Shown piece after piece: positions 1 through 13,145 of a stretch of DNA of 64,000 bases. Made by a program: the position numbers and the translations under genes. The notes under the pieces are model-generated. The model was not told where the DNA came from. It worked only from the letters and a program-made list of their open reading frames with translations, and did no database searches. Source of the stretch: Membranipora membranacea (taxonomy: Eukaryota > Bryozoa > Gymnolaemata > Cheilostomatida > Membraniporidae); assembly GCA_914767715.1 (NCBI GenBank), contig OU612071.1, forward strand, positions 3,286,001-3,350,000, given 5' to 3'. Within the stretch, counting starts at the first letter, position 1. Each line of letters opens with the position of its first letter.

Positions 1-4
1 ATGA

Positions 5-226
5 TGTATCCAACTGAGAAGTGAAGCTGTTGCTGCCAGATCGCAATTCCGCATTTATGTAGAGAACAAACATAAACAGGTTCAGATCCTTGGAACGGAG
101 CCTGCCTTTTTCACAGTGACAGTGCCACTCTTAAGCTCTAAATACAAAGTTGCTAAAAGGATGCTTATCTATTTTATGAGCCTTAACAAATCAATTTGTT
201 TTCTTTTTACCGGTATGAACTTGTAG
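5..226 (+). other. possible partial exon at window edge, unrecognised
   Basis: A frame opens after a stop at 2-4 and runs to a TAG at 224-226 without an early ATG. The first ~45 residues have protein-like composition (for example QFRIYVENKHKQ, then LGTEPAFFTVTVP). After about position 150 the frame becomes AT-rich and looks intronic. VENKH also occurs in the Ig-domain exon at 50964, which may be chance. It could be the 3' end of an exon from a gene lying to the left. No family is recognised and no convincing donor decides the end. Confidence 0.22.
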
Positions 227-2187
227 CGGTAGTGTCCATCTTTTTGTTGTTAAGGGCATTGACATCTCCCGGGTATCCATGCTATGATGAACATATCGTT
301 GCTCTCTTCATGGTTAGTTACATTTTCCTCACTTTTTTTTCCAATTTTAAATATTATGATGATGGGTATTTCATATATCTTTAGGCTGAGGACATGAGGC
401 TCGGAACTTCTGGCGCAGCTGCAATAACTAAAGATTTCCGATACACTCGGCCTTGCATATGAGGGTATTTAGTCAAACTACAAAGCAGAGAACTTCTGTA
501 GAGGTATTTTCTCCTGCAACTTATCTTTTCACATTTGAAATTGGTCTCCATTATAGGAATATTTTGATTTAACTTGTAACACAGTTCTCTGGATTTTATA
601 GAGAGTCCAGGTTAATGGGAACATTGTAATTCTGGTAATTTTAGAAAAAGTGGCATTGGCTGAATACTGTTTACCAATCCTTTCCAATTCAACTATTGTG
701 ATCACCTACATCTGTGGGACGAGATAGCGGTGTTCTATCCAGATTTCAACTTGATCCCTGCTGTACATTGATGTTGTTTACTCTTGTGGAGAAATTGGCA
801 TTGCGTCTGAATATTTCAGAAACCATTTATGAGAATTTGTTTTTGTTTCTATCAGCAATTGAAAAACTTTATTTACATTTCATGAAGCCCTGACACCATT
901 CGTAAATAAGTATTGGTTATCGTCTGCGGGAGGAAAAATCATCAGGCATTTGTTTTTTTGTGATCAAAGTCATCTACGATACGGTGCTTGTTAATTGGAT
1001 CTAACATGACATAGATAAACCTCTGTAAAATCCCGACTAAAGCACCCTTATCAGTAATTTGTGGCCAGAGGAACTAAAAAAAAATTTAATCAAGTTTCCG
1101 TTGTACTATGAAAAAAAGCCACGGAGCTATATCTGTCTCAGAGAAGAGAAAATCACAATTATTTTTGAATGATATACACAAATAAAAGAGCCCTCTGGTC
1201 TATTTCTGTTAATTAGGGGAGAGTTTGTTGGCATCCTTTGATCGTTTTCCAATAACAGTTTGGCTATTGCAGTTCAACAGGAATCATGCTGAGATAATAT
1301 AGTAAATATTTGACTTTCTTTTCATGGTGGTTGCGCAATTTAATAATACCTCTCTGTCAAATAGACACACTATCTATTATTTTTTTTGCAGCTACTAAGA
1401 TTATAAGAAGTTAGGGCTGGGTATTATTTAACTTTGGGTGCTTCACTTACTATTGTTAAGATTTATAAATAACTTGACAGACTGCTGGGGAGATTTCTAT
1501 CATGTTGAAAGCGAGAGGACATCACACGAAAACTGTGTGTAGTCCAATGGTCAATGCCCGTGAGAATTTTTTCTGCATATCTTTTGAATGAACTGGTGAG
1601 GTAATTCCTAGTATGTTGTTTTTTATAGATTGAGATTTTAGTGGACATCTTATATGACTGGACCTATTGCGTTTTGAAAAAACAGTACTGTGCAAGAGCC
1701 AAGATCGATTACTCTATCGCCTAAACAAAGCCTTTACAGTGCTTCCCGATGAATGACTTCATCTCAAGATGCTGCTCGAACGACTCCCTATGCTTGGCTC
1801 TGTTTTTTTGCAAGTGGCCGTACTTTTGTTGCATAAAAGACACTTCTTCAAGGGATTAGGCTGTGTTTTCTTTGCTCGATGTTAGCTGTCTTACAAAACT
1901 TGTTCAATGAAAATATGAAAATGGTTTTGCAACTTATTATATTACCATGACTTCCTTATTAGCAGGTACTGCCAGTTATTGAGCTAAACTTTCTCTTGAA
2001 GTATATATATATATATATAGATATATTTTATCCATATTCACTATTCTATTTTCTCCATATTCAGCAAATAAATCTTAGTATTATAGAGTCAGACAACGAT
2101 ATTCTCGAGTTTTGATTCAGATTTAGTTTTGTCATGTTAACTCTAGAACAAGATTAATCCAATTGTCTGCATTCCTGTTGCTCCCTT
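227..2187. other. intergenic or intronic, nothing recognised
   Basis: AT-rich sequence with no exon-like frame that I can support. The only simple structure is a short (TA)n run near 2002-2020. The short open frames here have no recognisable motif. Confidence 0.5.
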
Positions 2188-2225
2188 CCACTGGTAACGC
2201 CGCAGGCCTGCGGCGTGACCAGTGG
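2188..2225. repeat. 38-nt near-perfect palindrome
   Basis: The two 19-nt arms (left arm starting CCACTGGTAACGCCGCAGG) are reverse complements except for one position. The centre is GCAGGCCTGC, so there is no loop. It is GC-rich in an AT-rich surrounding. Confidence 0.85.
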
Positions 2226-2304
2226 ATTGGGACCGACTTGGAAGACTGGGTAGGAAGACTGTTTGAGTCTGTTTTGTCCGATCGAAGATTGATATCTTAG
2301 TTAA

Positions 2305-3068
2305 ATGGTCACTGCTTGCTCGTAGTATCATCAGAGACTATAGATAATAGTCTCTGGTATCATACCACAGTTTGCCAGGCAAAATCAAACATTTTTAATG
2401 TCACCAATCTTTGGTACTGATTTTAGTAAATCTTGAAGCTGCTGCGATACAACAAACATCATTTCCTTGAATACATTGCCTGCAATCAGAAACCACAACT
2501 TAACCACATAGGCAGTAGACATGTGCTTGCGGTCTGGTAATTGATAAAACTGGTAGTAAATGTTTGATGACCTATCATTCAATATCTACAAGCAAGACAT
2601 GGTGTGATAGCATTAGGGAATAAATTTGTATTACGTCCAGAGACTATAGATAATATCTATAGTCTCTGTTACGGCTGAAGCTTTGTCTAGCCAATGCTGA
2701 GATTAACAACGGCAGCAGCGTACACAATCAAAGAGATTTCAATCAAGCAACCTCAAAAACTAGCATAGTGTAGGATTATAACTGATTTGTACCTATCATT
2801 GTTTTCAGATCATGAAGAGGTTTTAACTGGGCAACCTCATACTCCAATACTAAATCCCTGTTTCCATCCGGCCCACAGAGCTATGTAGGCGGTCTTTTGA
2901 AGCCAGCGAGTTTTTTTTAGAGCCTCAGTTTCATCTCTGGCTTGAGCATTTCAACACAATCGACCCCACGACTTTCCAGCTGAGTTTCATGGTCACTGCT
3001 TGCTCGTAGTATCATCAGAGACTATAGATAATAGTCTCTGGTATCATACCACAGTTTGCCAGACAAAT
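2305..3068. repeat. ~80-bp direct repeat pair with internal hairpins
   Basis: Positions 2305-2384 and 2989-3068 are almost identical. Each contains the hairpin CAGAGACTAT-AGATA-ATAGTCTCTG type (2332-2356 and 3016-3040). A third, longer hairpin at 2638-2668 has a 14-bp stem around a 3-nt loop with the same outer sequence. The arrangement suggests a small foldback or MITE-like family, with hairpin ends at 2332 and 2668. No transposase is visible. The frame between the hairpins on the minus strand (2385-2582) has no recognisable motif. Confidence 0.6.
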
Positions 3069-3261
3069 GCAAACTTTTTTCACTGCTCACAAAATATTTC
3101 ATAGCGTAAGCTTCATATCATAGTTATTCATCGCTATTCATCGCTCTAACCATAACCACAACTATTCATAGCACTAACCACAATGCCCTAACCACAAGTA
3201 CTTGTATGGAGATCATCACTTGGAAGTTATGCTGTGTATTTGCTCATGTGATAGTGTGTCA

Positions 3262-3328
3262 AGTTTAGCACAGTGGTATGGCTTTGGCGTGAAATGCACA
3301 AGGTCCTGGGTTCGACTCCCAGGTAGGG
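3262..3328 (+). repeat. tRNA-derived SINE-like fragment
   Basis: The segment has a box A-like stretch (TAGCACAGTGG) followed about 40 nt later by a perfect box B-like stretch (GGTTCGACTCC), the internal RNA polymerase III promoter of a tRNA. The sequence between does not fold as a good tRNA, so I read it as a SINE head or decayed tRNA rather than a functional gene. Confidence 0.5.
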
Positions 3329-3469
3329 AAGGGATTTTTGTGTTTGAGGTAAAAGCTTCAAAACTTCTTATCTTGGACAACAATCTGACCTTAACTACAC
3401 TGTGTTGAGCAATGCGTATATATTTTTTGTCAGTGTGAATCATCCTGATATGAAATATTTGTCATTTTT

Positions 3470-5600
3470 TCCGTAGTATTACTCCAATTGCACGCATTAA
3501 AAAACAGAAAAAAAAACAAGCTCCCACTATATTTTTATTTTTCGCTGAAATGTTGTGCAATACATTATCAAAGCGTCTTCACCTGCCTGACAGAATTTGT
3601 CATTGTTAGCGGCAGATTAGCCGTATTTAGCAACTTAAAAACAATGACCAACATTCCTACTGGTTGATTAATTCGAGTATTATACAGAATATGACTATCT
3701 GGAACTATCACACCCATTGTGTCATAATTCTTAATCCAACACCAACATCCTCGATACCTTTGTTCCATCATGTTTTTGTCATCATGATAAAAACTTTGGA
3801 AGTTGCCATGGGCAACCAGCTGCTCATCGCTATCAAACCGTGAACAGTTACTTTGTGGAGATTTTCAACTTATGGGGACAAAGCTGTACCAAGCAATAAA
3901 AGAAGATTAATAAACATTTGTGATGCGAACGGGAAGCGATAACGTACTAGTTCTTCAAGATCAGCTCATCATAATCTGACAAGTACATTATTCCTATTCG
4001 TATTCAGCAACTTAAGAATACTTACCAAATACTCATATCAAGTTATCAAAGGTAACCTGCAATTCTACACTCAAAGTATTCAAATTACGTTTACATTATA
4101 CAAAAATAAAAAAAAAGAAGCTTTTAACAACCACAATAATATGATCGATGTTCTCATTTTATCTTGTAATTCTTTCACTATACTTCAATATCTTTTTCTT
4201 CCTCGATCGATCTTTTCCTATGTATTGCCTCACATGTCTTAACAAGATTCAGTCAGCTGGCAATTATGCAAGGAAGCTGGCGAAGGAGGATGCAGCTACT
4301 GAAGCCTAAAGAGTAAAACCTTCACGCATCAGTGTGAAATGGCCCGATATTTAAAACCGCCCTTGTCTTTGTAGTTTTACTCCAACTGCATACCTTACCG
4401 TCTGACACTTAATTGTTTTATTTTTCTTGACATTGTTAAGCAACACATTATCGAATCCTCTTCACCAGCTTAACCCTAATCACAGGCTTAGCGGCTGATT
4501 AGCGGTCATAAGAAATTTTAGAAAAATTTACCTAACAATAATACTGGTTTATCGAATGGGTATATACAGTACATCGCCATAACTGGTTAGTAATTCTTAA
4601 TCTCAAACACTAACATCCTCTCAATCATTGTATCATTCAACTTTTTGTCAATATAATTGAAGCATTAATAGTTGCCATGGGTTACTAATCACTTTTGCTG
4701 TCAAACTTGGAATAATCTCTTAGTGTTTTTCTCTTGTGAAAAAACCATCAGGTGAAAGTATACTGAAACTTTCTAAGCGTTATCATGCATAGTATCATAC
4801 AGGTTAGAAAAAAAAAAGACTTTTACTAACTCATGCTTGCTATTCATTGGACTTTATATTTGAGATGGACTTAAAGTTTTGCAGTTTCAAAGATAATTTT
4901 GGCTCTCTATTTAATATTAATTGGATATTAAAGGTGTTTGCATTCATTATCATCGACCTGTAAACGCGTTCTATGAATTCATCTAAAGCTTCAATATACA
5001 GTTTTGTTCCAGGTGGGCAAAACTAGAGCAAAGCAAAAAGAATAGAGTCATTACAACCATAATAACATGATCGGTTAGTTTCCCTCCTCAGTAGCTTTTA
5101 TTTTAGCGGTTAATGGTTGTTTTATTTTCTCTTTGATGAAATATTTTTTCTTTGTATTGCCTCAAATGACTCATATAGCCCCACTCAGACAAGGTGGTGT
5201 CCATTGAGCAAAGCATAGTTATTTTTTTATCACTGTGAAATATCCTGATATATAAAACCGCCCTTTTCTTTGTTATTTCTACTCTAACTGCATGCTTTAC
5301 CAACTGACAAAAAACGCCATTCTTAACTTCCACTTTATTTTTTTGGCATTGTAATACGATGTAAAAAATAAATATCGGAACATCTTCACCAGCTTAACCC
5401 TATTTGTTACGCTTAGCTGCTAATAATGCATATTTAGCAAATTAAGTATGCTTACTGAAAAGTCATGCTAGTTGATCTTTTGGGTATTAAACAATTAATC
5501 ACTATTTCCTACTGTTACACCCGTTGTATATTAATTCTTTAATCCTAAAACATCAACATCCTCAATATCTTAACATCAATAAACTATTTTCAGCATTATT
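3470..5600. repeat. three degenerate tandem copies of a ~0.9 kb unit
   Basis: The same series of landmarks recurs at ~3475, ~4375 and ~5275: a TACTCYAAYTGCA-like start, then TCTTCACC, then a GCTTAGC/GCAGATTAGC stretch, then a long AT-rich part ending in a TGTATTGCCTCA segment (about 4220 and 5152). Copies are heavily diverged and the third is truncated near 5600. No coding capacity is recognised. Confidence 0.5.
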
Positions 5601-6869
5601 TGAGTTACTTATGGCTCACGCATATCTCAATTTCTCAGACTGTATGACAGATGGTTGTGCCGGGTATTACCTGTCATATCTAAGAGGCTTTTCCTTTGCA
5701 AATGAAACAAGTCATCATGTAAAAAAATACATTCATTGTAATCTACTGCCAATCATAGGTTTTTTCCTTGGATATCATTCCTTTAGTTTCGCTCATCAGT
5801 ATCAAGAATAAGTTTTTTTCTTTTTGCTTGTTTACAGCTTTTTTCTTCTCCAATGTTAGTAATATTCCAGAAAAGAAGCTTTATGTGATTCAGTGCAAAG
5901 TTCAGTGTGACACATTATGATAATTTGAAAAAATGGTGCTGCACACATACCCCAATCGCACAATATCTCAAAGATATTAGAGGAGATTGACACCCTTCAT
6001 ATTTTTTTCAAATATCTTGATATCCACTTCTAACAAGAGTGTCCCCTAAGGCTCAAGTCTGACAACAAGTTAATTCCTCATATTACTCAATGATATTTTG
6101 TCAAGCACATTGCATTCCAGCGACCTTGCCTACATTGATGATAAAGTTTTCTGTCAAAATATGATACACTTAATTATTTATGAAATACTGATCTTCACTT
6201 GATAAAAAATTGGTGTAAGAAAAATGGAATGATTTTTAATATATAAAGTCTCACTATAATATGCTTATACCCTCTTATCTCTGTCACATAGACACATCTC
6301 TAGAATTGCATCTAAAATTAACAACAATAAACAAGATGTGAAGACCAAACTTCTCAATTTTACTTTGAATGACTCCCTAACATGGGATGATCATGTAGAC
6401 CGATCCAAGAAAGGCATGCTAGTCAGGTGATCATCCTGTGACTTTTATTTCCAGTATCTCTTTTGTCATATGAGATATCACCACAATATATTATTCTTGA
6501 AAGAATATACTTGCTCTAAAAGAAGGCACATGGTTTAGTAGCAATAATTTCAACCATATTCAGGATCACTCAACTATTTCATTTTCCTCTTTCTACTGGT
6601 CAGTTCACAACTACGATCGAATCACTATTAATTGTATACTTTTTTTTTTTCTAGTGAATTGTTTTTCTTTCTCTCTCCACTTTTCTTATTTATTAAGTTA
6701 TTTTTCCTGTACCTGCATGAAAACAATATTCATAAAATGATTGAAGATTCACAAAAAAAAAGAGTATTATTGAGAGCGCTAAGAAAAAAACTGTTATACT
6801 ATGTATTGCTGACACATACTGGATCAAACTATAAAATAAGAGGAGAAAAGCCTTACACCTCATTCCAAA

Positions 6870-7631
6870 TTCATCTGACCACTGAGCAGTAAACTCAGAG
6901 AAATATAACATGGGCCATCTTGGAAAACGTAAGTTTGACATGTGATGTTAAGATTTGCATGCAATATACTTACAATCACTAATTTCTTGATTCAGTTTTA
7001 ACTGATTGTTTATCACCTGCACTACACTTACTGTCAACATTGTTTCTTATTTTGAGCGTGACATGAAGACTTTGAATGGTGATTCGGTAGAAGAAGCAGC
7101 AGGGGACAAGCAGACAACTACTGTGATAGTTTCTATCCTGACAGACATGGCTGAACGACGTGAGCCTTTCTCAGAGGTAAGAAAATGTTATCAACTCATT
7201 GTGACAAGTCAATGAGTGAATGTTAATGAGTGAGTTAATGACAGAATGCAGCATGTATTAGTTATTTACAACTTTTACTAAATTTCATTAAGGCAAATTG
7301 TCATTTATAGTTTTGATTCATTATTGTGGTAAACTTAGAAAATAACCATGGAATCGCCCACTGCAAAAATCTCGTTCAAATGCAGATATTAAAAATCGTT
7401 TGTTTGAAAGCAATTGCTTGAAGCTTAACAGCTGTGAATGCAAAATACTTTGCGGTTCTATTTGATCAACTATAATGCCCTGGTAAATAGGGTGGTATTA
7501 AATTACTGTGTAAATAATGTTGTTGTATTCTATATTTTTCATAGACTTTATTCACTGACTCAAGAAGAAAAGATACATGTTGTGGCACTGCCTACCCTGA
7601 TTCAAAATGGACTGCTGAAAGACCATTGTAG
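6870..7631 (+). pseudogene. pseudogene copy A of the unrecognised 9825-10587 gene
   Basis: Three exon-equivalents match the minus-strand gene at 9825-10587. The first (about 6870-6928, donor GTAAGT) has an in-frame TAA right after HLTTEQ, where the inverted copy reads TAC. The second (7057-7176, 40 codons, core GDKQTTTVIVSILTDMAERR) ends at GAG/GTAAGA. The third (7545-7631) follows an intact CATAG acceptor and ends at a TAG in the same place as the other copies. The acceptor tract of the first exon is also lost. The shared nonsense codon makes this a non-functional copy. Confidence 0.6.
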
Positions 7632-7839
7632 TCAGAGCAATGTGCATCATCTGGATAAATGAAGAAGGCTTTATATGTATATACTGTTTTTCTCAATTTA
7701 ATATGATATATGCTTTCTTAATAATTTCTACGCTGATCTATTTTGTAAAGCATATAAAAATATAAATACATTTAGTCTGATGATGCCTACCGATCAAGTA
7801 TAGAGAAATATCTCAAATTAATCATTATTTCTCCAGTTA

Positions 7840-7900
7840 CATGTTACAAGTTACATGTTACATGTTACAAGTTACATGTTACATGTTACAAGTTACAAGC
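7840..7900. repeat. short TTACATG/TTACAAG 7-bp microsatellite (copy A)
   Basis: About eight imperfect 7-mers, alternating TTACATG and TTACAAG. The homologous site in copy B (13348-13530) has expanded to about 25 units. Confidence 0.9.
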
Positions 7901-8652
7901 CTGCTGATGTAAGGCCATGTAATCTTCAAAACCTAAACATATATACAAGCGCGACCATTTTCCTTCTTGTAAGAACCGTATATTTAGATATTTGAAATGC
8001 ACATTACAAAATTTCATCAGTATGCTGACTGATAACAACTGAGATCAGTTTGACTAATCTTGGTCCCCTTCCTTTTTCTTTGTTATTGAAGTGAATATGG
8101 CATTCCTTATATTCAGCCAACAAATTTACTCTCAATTACGATTGCATTGTGTTGACCTGTGGTTCCATTCACTTGAGATATTGTGTGATTGAAGAATGTA
8201 TGTGGTGTCTTTTTTTCAAATTAGGTGACTCTGTGTCACTCTGAACTTTGTACTGAGTCACATTGAGCTTTTTTGCCTTGAATATTATTAACATTGGAGA
8301 AGAAAAAAGCTTTAAAAAGCTAAAAGGAAAAATAATTACTGTTGCTGATGAGAAAAACTGAAGGAAAGATATCCAAGGCAAAAAGTGCACCTATGATTGG
8401 CAGTACATGAGAAAGAATATAATTTCTTTACATAATGACACTTTGAATTTGCAAAGGAGAAGTCCCTTAGATAGTCAGATATTTCCCAGCACTACCATCC
8501 GTTATGCAGTTGAAGGAATTGAGATACTTATGTGATGTGATGTTAGATGGAAAGTTCAATCTAAAATCCCATGCCTAGAAGAACAAATCTAAACTGTAAC
8601 TATATACAGCGTACCGTTTCTTAAGTGTTTATACCACTGCACAACACACAGG

Positions 8653-9800
8653 ACATCAGCTAGAAGTACTGTATATAAATGATGTACTGAGGCCTCCCCT
8701 ACCATTTTAATAACCCTGTGTATTGATTACCATATAGCCCTCAGTGAATTACATCATTTTCATCATAAGTATGCTCGGTTTTTTATTATTTCTGTGTCGT
8801 TGTTTTTTGTAAAGTATAAAGTATGTTTGTCGCTAGTTTTGGTAATTACAGAGGCATATGGCATGGCAGACATAAAAAAGAAATCGCTACTGCTTATGGT
8901 AGACCATATAATATGAGATCACAGGATGTGATGTCATATTAGCAGACCAATTAGTGTCATCATAATAGGTATGGCATAAATAACACAATGGGATCCGCTA
9001 GAGATGACATTTAGAGTTAAAAAACTGCAGGAAATATTATTTATGTTATTCAGTGAAACGTTCATTGTGATTTGTGATATTTGTAAATATGATGTAGTAC
9101 ACGGTTTTTTATTTCCATGTAAAAAAATCCAAGCATTAAATTACAACTCTATTCTGTATTTTTAAAGCAACGCTACTATCTTTATTAAGTCTGTGAAACC
9201 ATTAAAAAATCTCTTCAGGAAATAGAAGGGTACTGAGTCAAAGATCATAAAAAAACATTACAGATTGAAACATTTTTAACTTAATATGATAATACATAAT
9301 AATACAATAAATTGATCTGTCATTTTCTTCTTGACCTCATTTAAATGTCCAGATACTGAGAGCTTGGTGGGTTTCTTAATCGTTTCAATGACTTTAAAGG
9401 GTTCCCCTCTAACCAAATAGGAAGGAGTAGGTAGTATGCAGTGTCATCTTTACAAAGATAACCTTTGAACTTAGCACAAAATAACATAAACTATATTTCC
9501 TGCAACATGACTAACTCTGGAGAAGAGAAAACTGTACAGGAAAACTGAAACAATGCTAATGCCAATGCTAACAAAATCATAAAATTATTTGAAAAATTCC
9601 CTTAGATATGGTACGTTTTCAACCTGTTTGATCCATTGATCCATTTGAGATATATCTCTTGTTCTGTAGGTATCATCGGACAAATGTATTTATATTTGAT
9701 ATGCTTTACAAAATCGATCAATGTAGCAATTATTGACAAAACATATATGATATTAAATTAAAAAGTACAGCATATAGATAAATACAGTCTTGTTAATTTA
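8653..9800. other. spacer between duplicated segments, nothing recognised
   Basis: AT-rich sequence without supportable exons or repeats. Confidence 0.5.
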
Positions 9801-10720
9801 TCCCGTATTTGCATGTAGCTATGGCTACCATGGCCTTTGAGCAGTCCTGTTTGAATTAAGGTAGACAAGGCCACAACATGTAGTTTTTATTCTATACTCA
9901 GCGACGAGATTCTAAGAATAAATAAAAAGCAACCACATTATTTTTACAGTTATTTAATACCACACTATTTACCGTGGCATTACTGTTAATAAGATAGAAC
10001 CACAAAGTGCTTTGCATTGAAAATCTGTTTAGCTTCAACTGATTTTTTGAAACAAACAATCTTTAGTATACGCATTTGAACATGATCCCATAATTAATGT
10101 CTAAGTTTCCTAAAATAACTAAATCTTAATTTTATGACAATTTGCCTTTATTAAATTTAAAAAAAGTTGAGAATAGTTGATACATGCTGCATTTTGTCAT
10201 TATTTCGCACAAATAATTCCTATAATTTGTTGAACACGAGGTTTGATACATTCTGTGACCTGTCACAATGAGCTGATTTTCTTACCTCTAAAAAAGGCTC
10301 ACGCCGTTCAGCCATTTCTTTCAGGATAGAAACTATCACAGAAGTTGACTGCTTGTCCCCTGCTGTTTCCTCTACGGAATCATTCAAAGTCTTCATGTCA
10401 TCCTCTAAATAAGAAACAATATCGACAGTATGAATAGTGCAGGGATAAATGATCAGTTAAAATTGAATCAAGAATTGAGTGATTCTAAGTATATCCCACG
10501 CAAATCAAACATGACATGTCAAACTTACGTCGTCCAATCTTGCCCATGTTGTATTTCTCTGCTTGTACTGCTCAGTGGTCAGATGAACTAAAAATGAAGT
10601 GTCATTATTTTCTTCTCTCATTTTAAAGTTTGATCCAATATGTGCCACTCAGAACATACAACAGTTTTTTTTCCCAGCAGTCTAAATATATGTATTTTTT
10701 CTGTGAATCTACAATCATCT
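9800..10720 (-). repeat. inverted, diverged copy C of the duplicated segment
   Basis: On the minus strand this stretch parallels copy A from about 6600 to 7650, including exons, intron landmarks such as GTATTAAATWACTG, and the final TAG. It is clearly more diverged from A and B than they are from each other, so it separated earlier. Confidence 0.7.
9825..10587 (-). CDS. unrecognised gene, three terminal exons (intact member of a triplicated family)
   Basis: Three minus-strand exons join in phase. 10587-10529 encodes HLTTEQYKQRNTTWARLDD and ends at GTAAGT. 10402-10286 is 39 codons, contains GDKQSTSVIVSILKEMAERR, and ends GAG/GTAAG. 9911-9825 follows CTTAG and is 28 residues plus TAG, containing TTCCG and ending QRPW. 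The phases and the stop are conserved against the two direct copies, which identifies the correct frame of the last exon. An upstream exon (near 10620-10740, HKMIVDSQKK-like frame) is likely but its donor is unclear. I do not recognise the family. It is charged, mostly helical-looking, and has no signal peptide or membrane segment. Unlike copies A and B it has no nonsense codon. Confidence 0.5.
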
Positions 10721-10724
10721 TGTG

Positions 10725-11232
10725 AATCATTCCCATGTAGCTGCAAGAATAATAACATAAAAAGAATGAAGGCTAAGTGTCAATGTAAAATAATCACTAC
10801 AAGTAATGATAGTAGCTGTGAAATGACCAGTAAGGAGAAGAAAGGGAATCATGAATGAGTTGAATGATACGGAATATGTTTACGATTATTATACTATGAG
10901 CCTTCTTTGGAGGCAAGTATGTTCTTTCATAAAATTATTGTGGTGATAGGTAGCACAAAATAAATGAATAAACCAAAACACACTGATAAATGTGATAACG
11001 CAGAACATGAGGAAATGCAGATGAGCTAGATGTGATATGTCCATCAATACACAGAGCCTTACTTCAATGGTAGAGAATTTTAGACATTATCTTTAGCTGA
11101 AGTCCTGTGTGCTGTGGAGTGCAGTGGTTTACGTACTTTAGTTAATGTTACATAGAGGTACGGTTTTTATTTAATCATCTTAATATGGGATTTAAGATTC
11201 AATTTATCATCTAAAATCACATCACATGAGTA
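10725..11232. other. spacer, nothing recognised
   Basis: AT-rich sequence between inverted copy C and direct copy B with no supportable feature. Confidence 0.45.
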
Positions 11233-12389
11233 TCTCAATTTCTCAGAATCTATGATAGATGGTAGTTCCGGGTATTACCTGTCATATCTAAGAGGCTTTT
11301 CCTTTGCAAATTCAACGAGTCATCATGTAAAAAAATAATTAATTGTAATCTACTGCCAATCATAGGTTTTTTCCTTGGATATCATTCCTTTAGTTTCGCT
11401 CATCAGTATCAAGAATAAGTTTTTTCTTTTTGCTTGTTTACTGCTTTTTTCTTCTCCAATGTTAGTAATATTCCAGAAAAGAAGCTTTATGTGATTCAGT
11501 GCAAAGTTCAGTGTGACACATTATGATAATTTGAAAAAATGGTGCTGCACACATACCCCAATCGCACAATATCTCAAAGATCAATATTAGAGGAGATTGA
11601 CACCCTTCATATTTTTTTCAAATATCTTACTATCCACTTCTAACAAGGGTGTCCCCTAAGGCTCAAGTCTGGCACCAAGTTTATTCCTCATATTACTCAA
11701 TGATATTTTGTCAAGCACATTGCATTCCGATGACCTTGCCTACATTGATGATAAAGTTATCTGTCGAAATATGATATACTTAATTATTTATGAAATACTG
11801 ATCTTCACTTGATAGAAAATTGGTGTAAGAAAAATGGAATGATTTTTAATATAAAAAGTCTCACTATATGCTTATACCCTCTTATCTCTGTCACATAGTC
11901 ACATCTCTAGAATTGCATCTAAAATTAACAACAATAAACAAGATGTGAAGACCAAACTTTTGAATCTTACTTTGAATGACTTCCTAACATGGGATGATCA
12001 TGTAGACCAATTCAAGAACTGCTAGTCAGGAGATCATCCTGTGACTTTTATTTCCAGTATCTCTTTTGTCATATGAGATATCACCGTAACATATTATTCT
12101 TGAGAGAATATACTTGCTCTACAACTACGATCGAAGCACTATTAATTGTATTATTTTTTTTATTTCTAGTGAATTTTTTTTCTTTCTCTCTCCACTTTTC
12201 TTGTTTTTTTAAGTTGTTTTTCCTGTATATGTTTGAAAACAATATCCATAAAATGATTGAAGATTCACAACAAAAAAAATATTATTGAGGGCGCTGAGAA
12301 AAAAACTGTTACAATATGTATCGATGATACATACTGGATCAAACTATAAAATAAGAGACGAATAGTCTTACACCTGATTCCAAATTCAT

Positions 12390-13145
12390 CTGACCACTGA
12401 GCAGTAAAACCAGAAAACTATAGCATGGGCCATCTTGGAAAACGTAAGTTTGACATCTGATGTTTGATTTGCATGCAATATACTTACAATCACTAATTTC
12501 TTGATTCAGTTTTAACTGATTGTTTATGACCTGCACTACACTTACTGTGAACATTGTTTCTTATTTAGAGCGTGACATGAAGACTTTGAATGGTGATTCG
12601 GTAGAAGAAGCAGCAGGGGACAAGCAGACAACTTCTGTGATAGTTTCTATCCTGACAGACATGGCTGAACGGCGTGAGCCTTTCTCAGAGGTAAGAAAAT
12701 TTTATCAACTCATTGTGATAAGTCAATGAGGGAATGTTAATGAGTGAGTTAATGACAGAATGCAGCATGTATTAGTTATTTACAACTTTTACTAAATTTC
12801 ATTAAGGCAAATTGTCATTTATAGTTTTGATTCATTATTGTGGTAAACTTAGAAAAAAACCATGGAATCGCCCACTGCAAAAATCTCGTTCAAATGCATA
12901 TATTAACAATCGTTTGTTTGAAAACAATTGCTTGAAGCTTAACAGCTATGAATGCAAAATACTTTGCGGTTCTATTTGATCAACGATAATGCCCTGGTAA
13001 ATAGGGTGGTATTAAATTACTGTATAGATAATGTTGCTGTATTCTATATTTTTCATTGACTTTATTCACTGACTCAAGAAGAAAAGATACATGTTGTGGC
13101 ACTGCCTACCTTGATTCAAATTGGACTGCTCAAAGACCATGGTAG
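12390..13145 (+). pseudogene. pseudogene copy B of the 9825-10587 gene
   Basis: This copy has the same TAA after HLTTEQ as copy A (near 12404-12406), so the nonsense change predates the A/B duplication. The second exon (12571-12690) is open, with a better acceptor (TTTAGAG) than copy A. The third exon-equivalent (13059-13145) keeps its frame and TAG, but the acceptor reads CATTG instead of CATAG and has lost the AG. It therefore has one inherited and one private lesion. Confidence 0.6.

Larger units (their letters stand above)
5623..8652 (+). repeat. segmental duplication, copy A
   Basis: About 3.03 kb that aligns nearly throughout with 11233-14274 (copy B) in the same orientation, with small substitutions and indels. 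The edges are set by loss of similarity just before TATCTCAATTTCTCAG and just after CCACTGCACAACA. It carries a pseudogene copy (exons near 6870-7631) and a short TTACATG array. Copy A also shares a diverged internal segment with the inverted copy at 9800-10720. Confidence 0.85.

Noticed and set aside
2385-2582. Minus-strand frame between the hairpins as a transposase
   Set aside because: No catalytic or DNA-binding motif is visible and the frame is only 65 codons.
7438-7662. Plus-strand frame ending NVHHLDK as the last exon of the duplicated gene
   Set aside because: In the inverted copy this frame is closed, while a different frame ends at the same TAG in all three copies and is in phase with the upstream exon.
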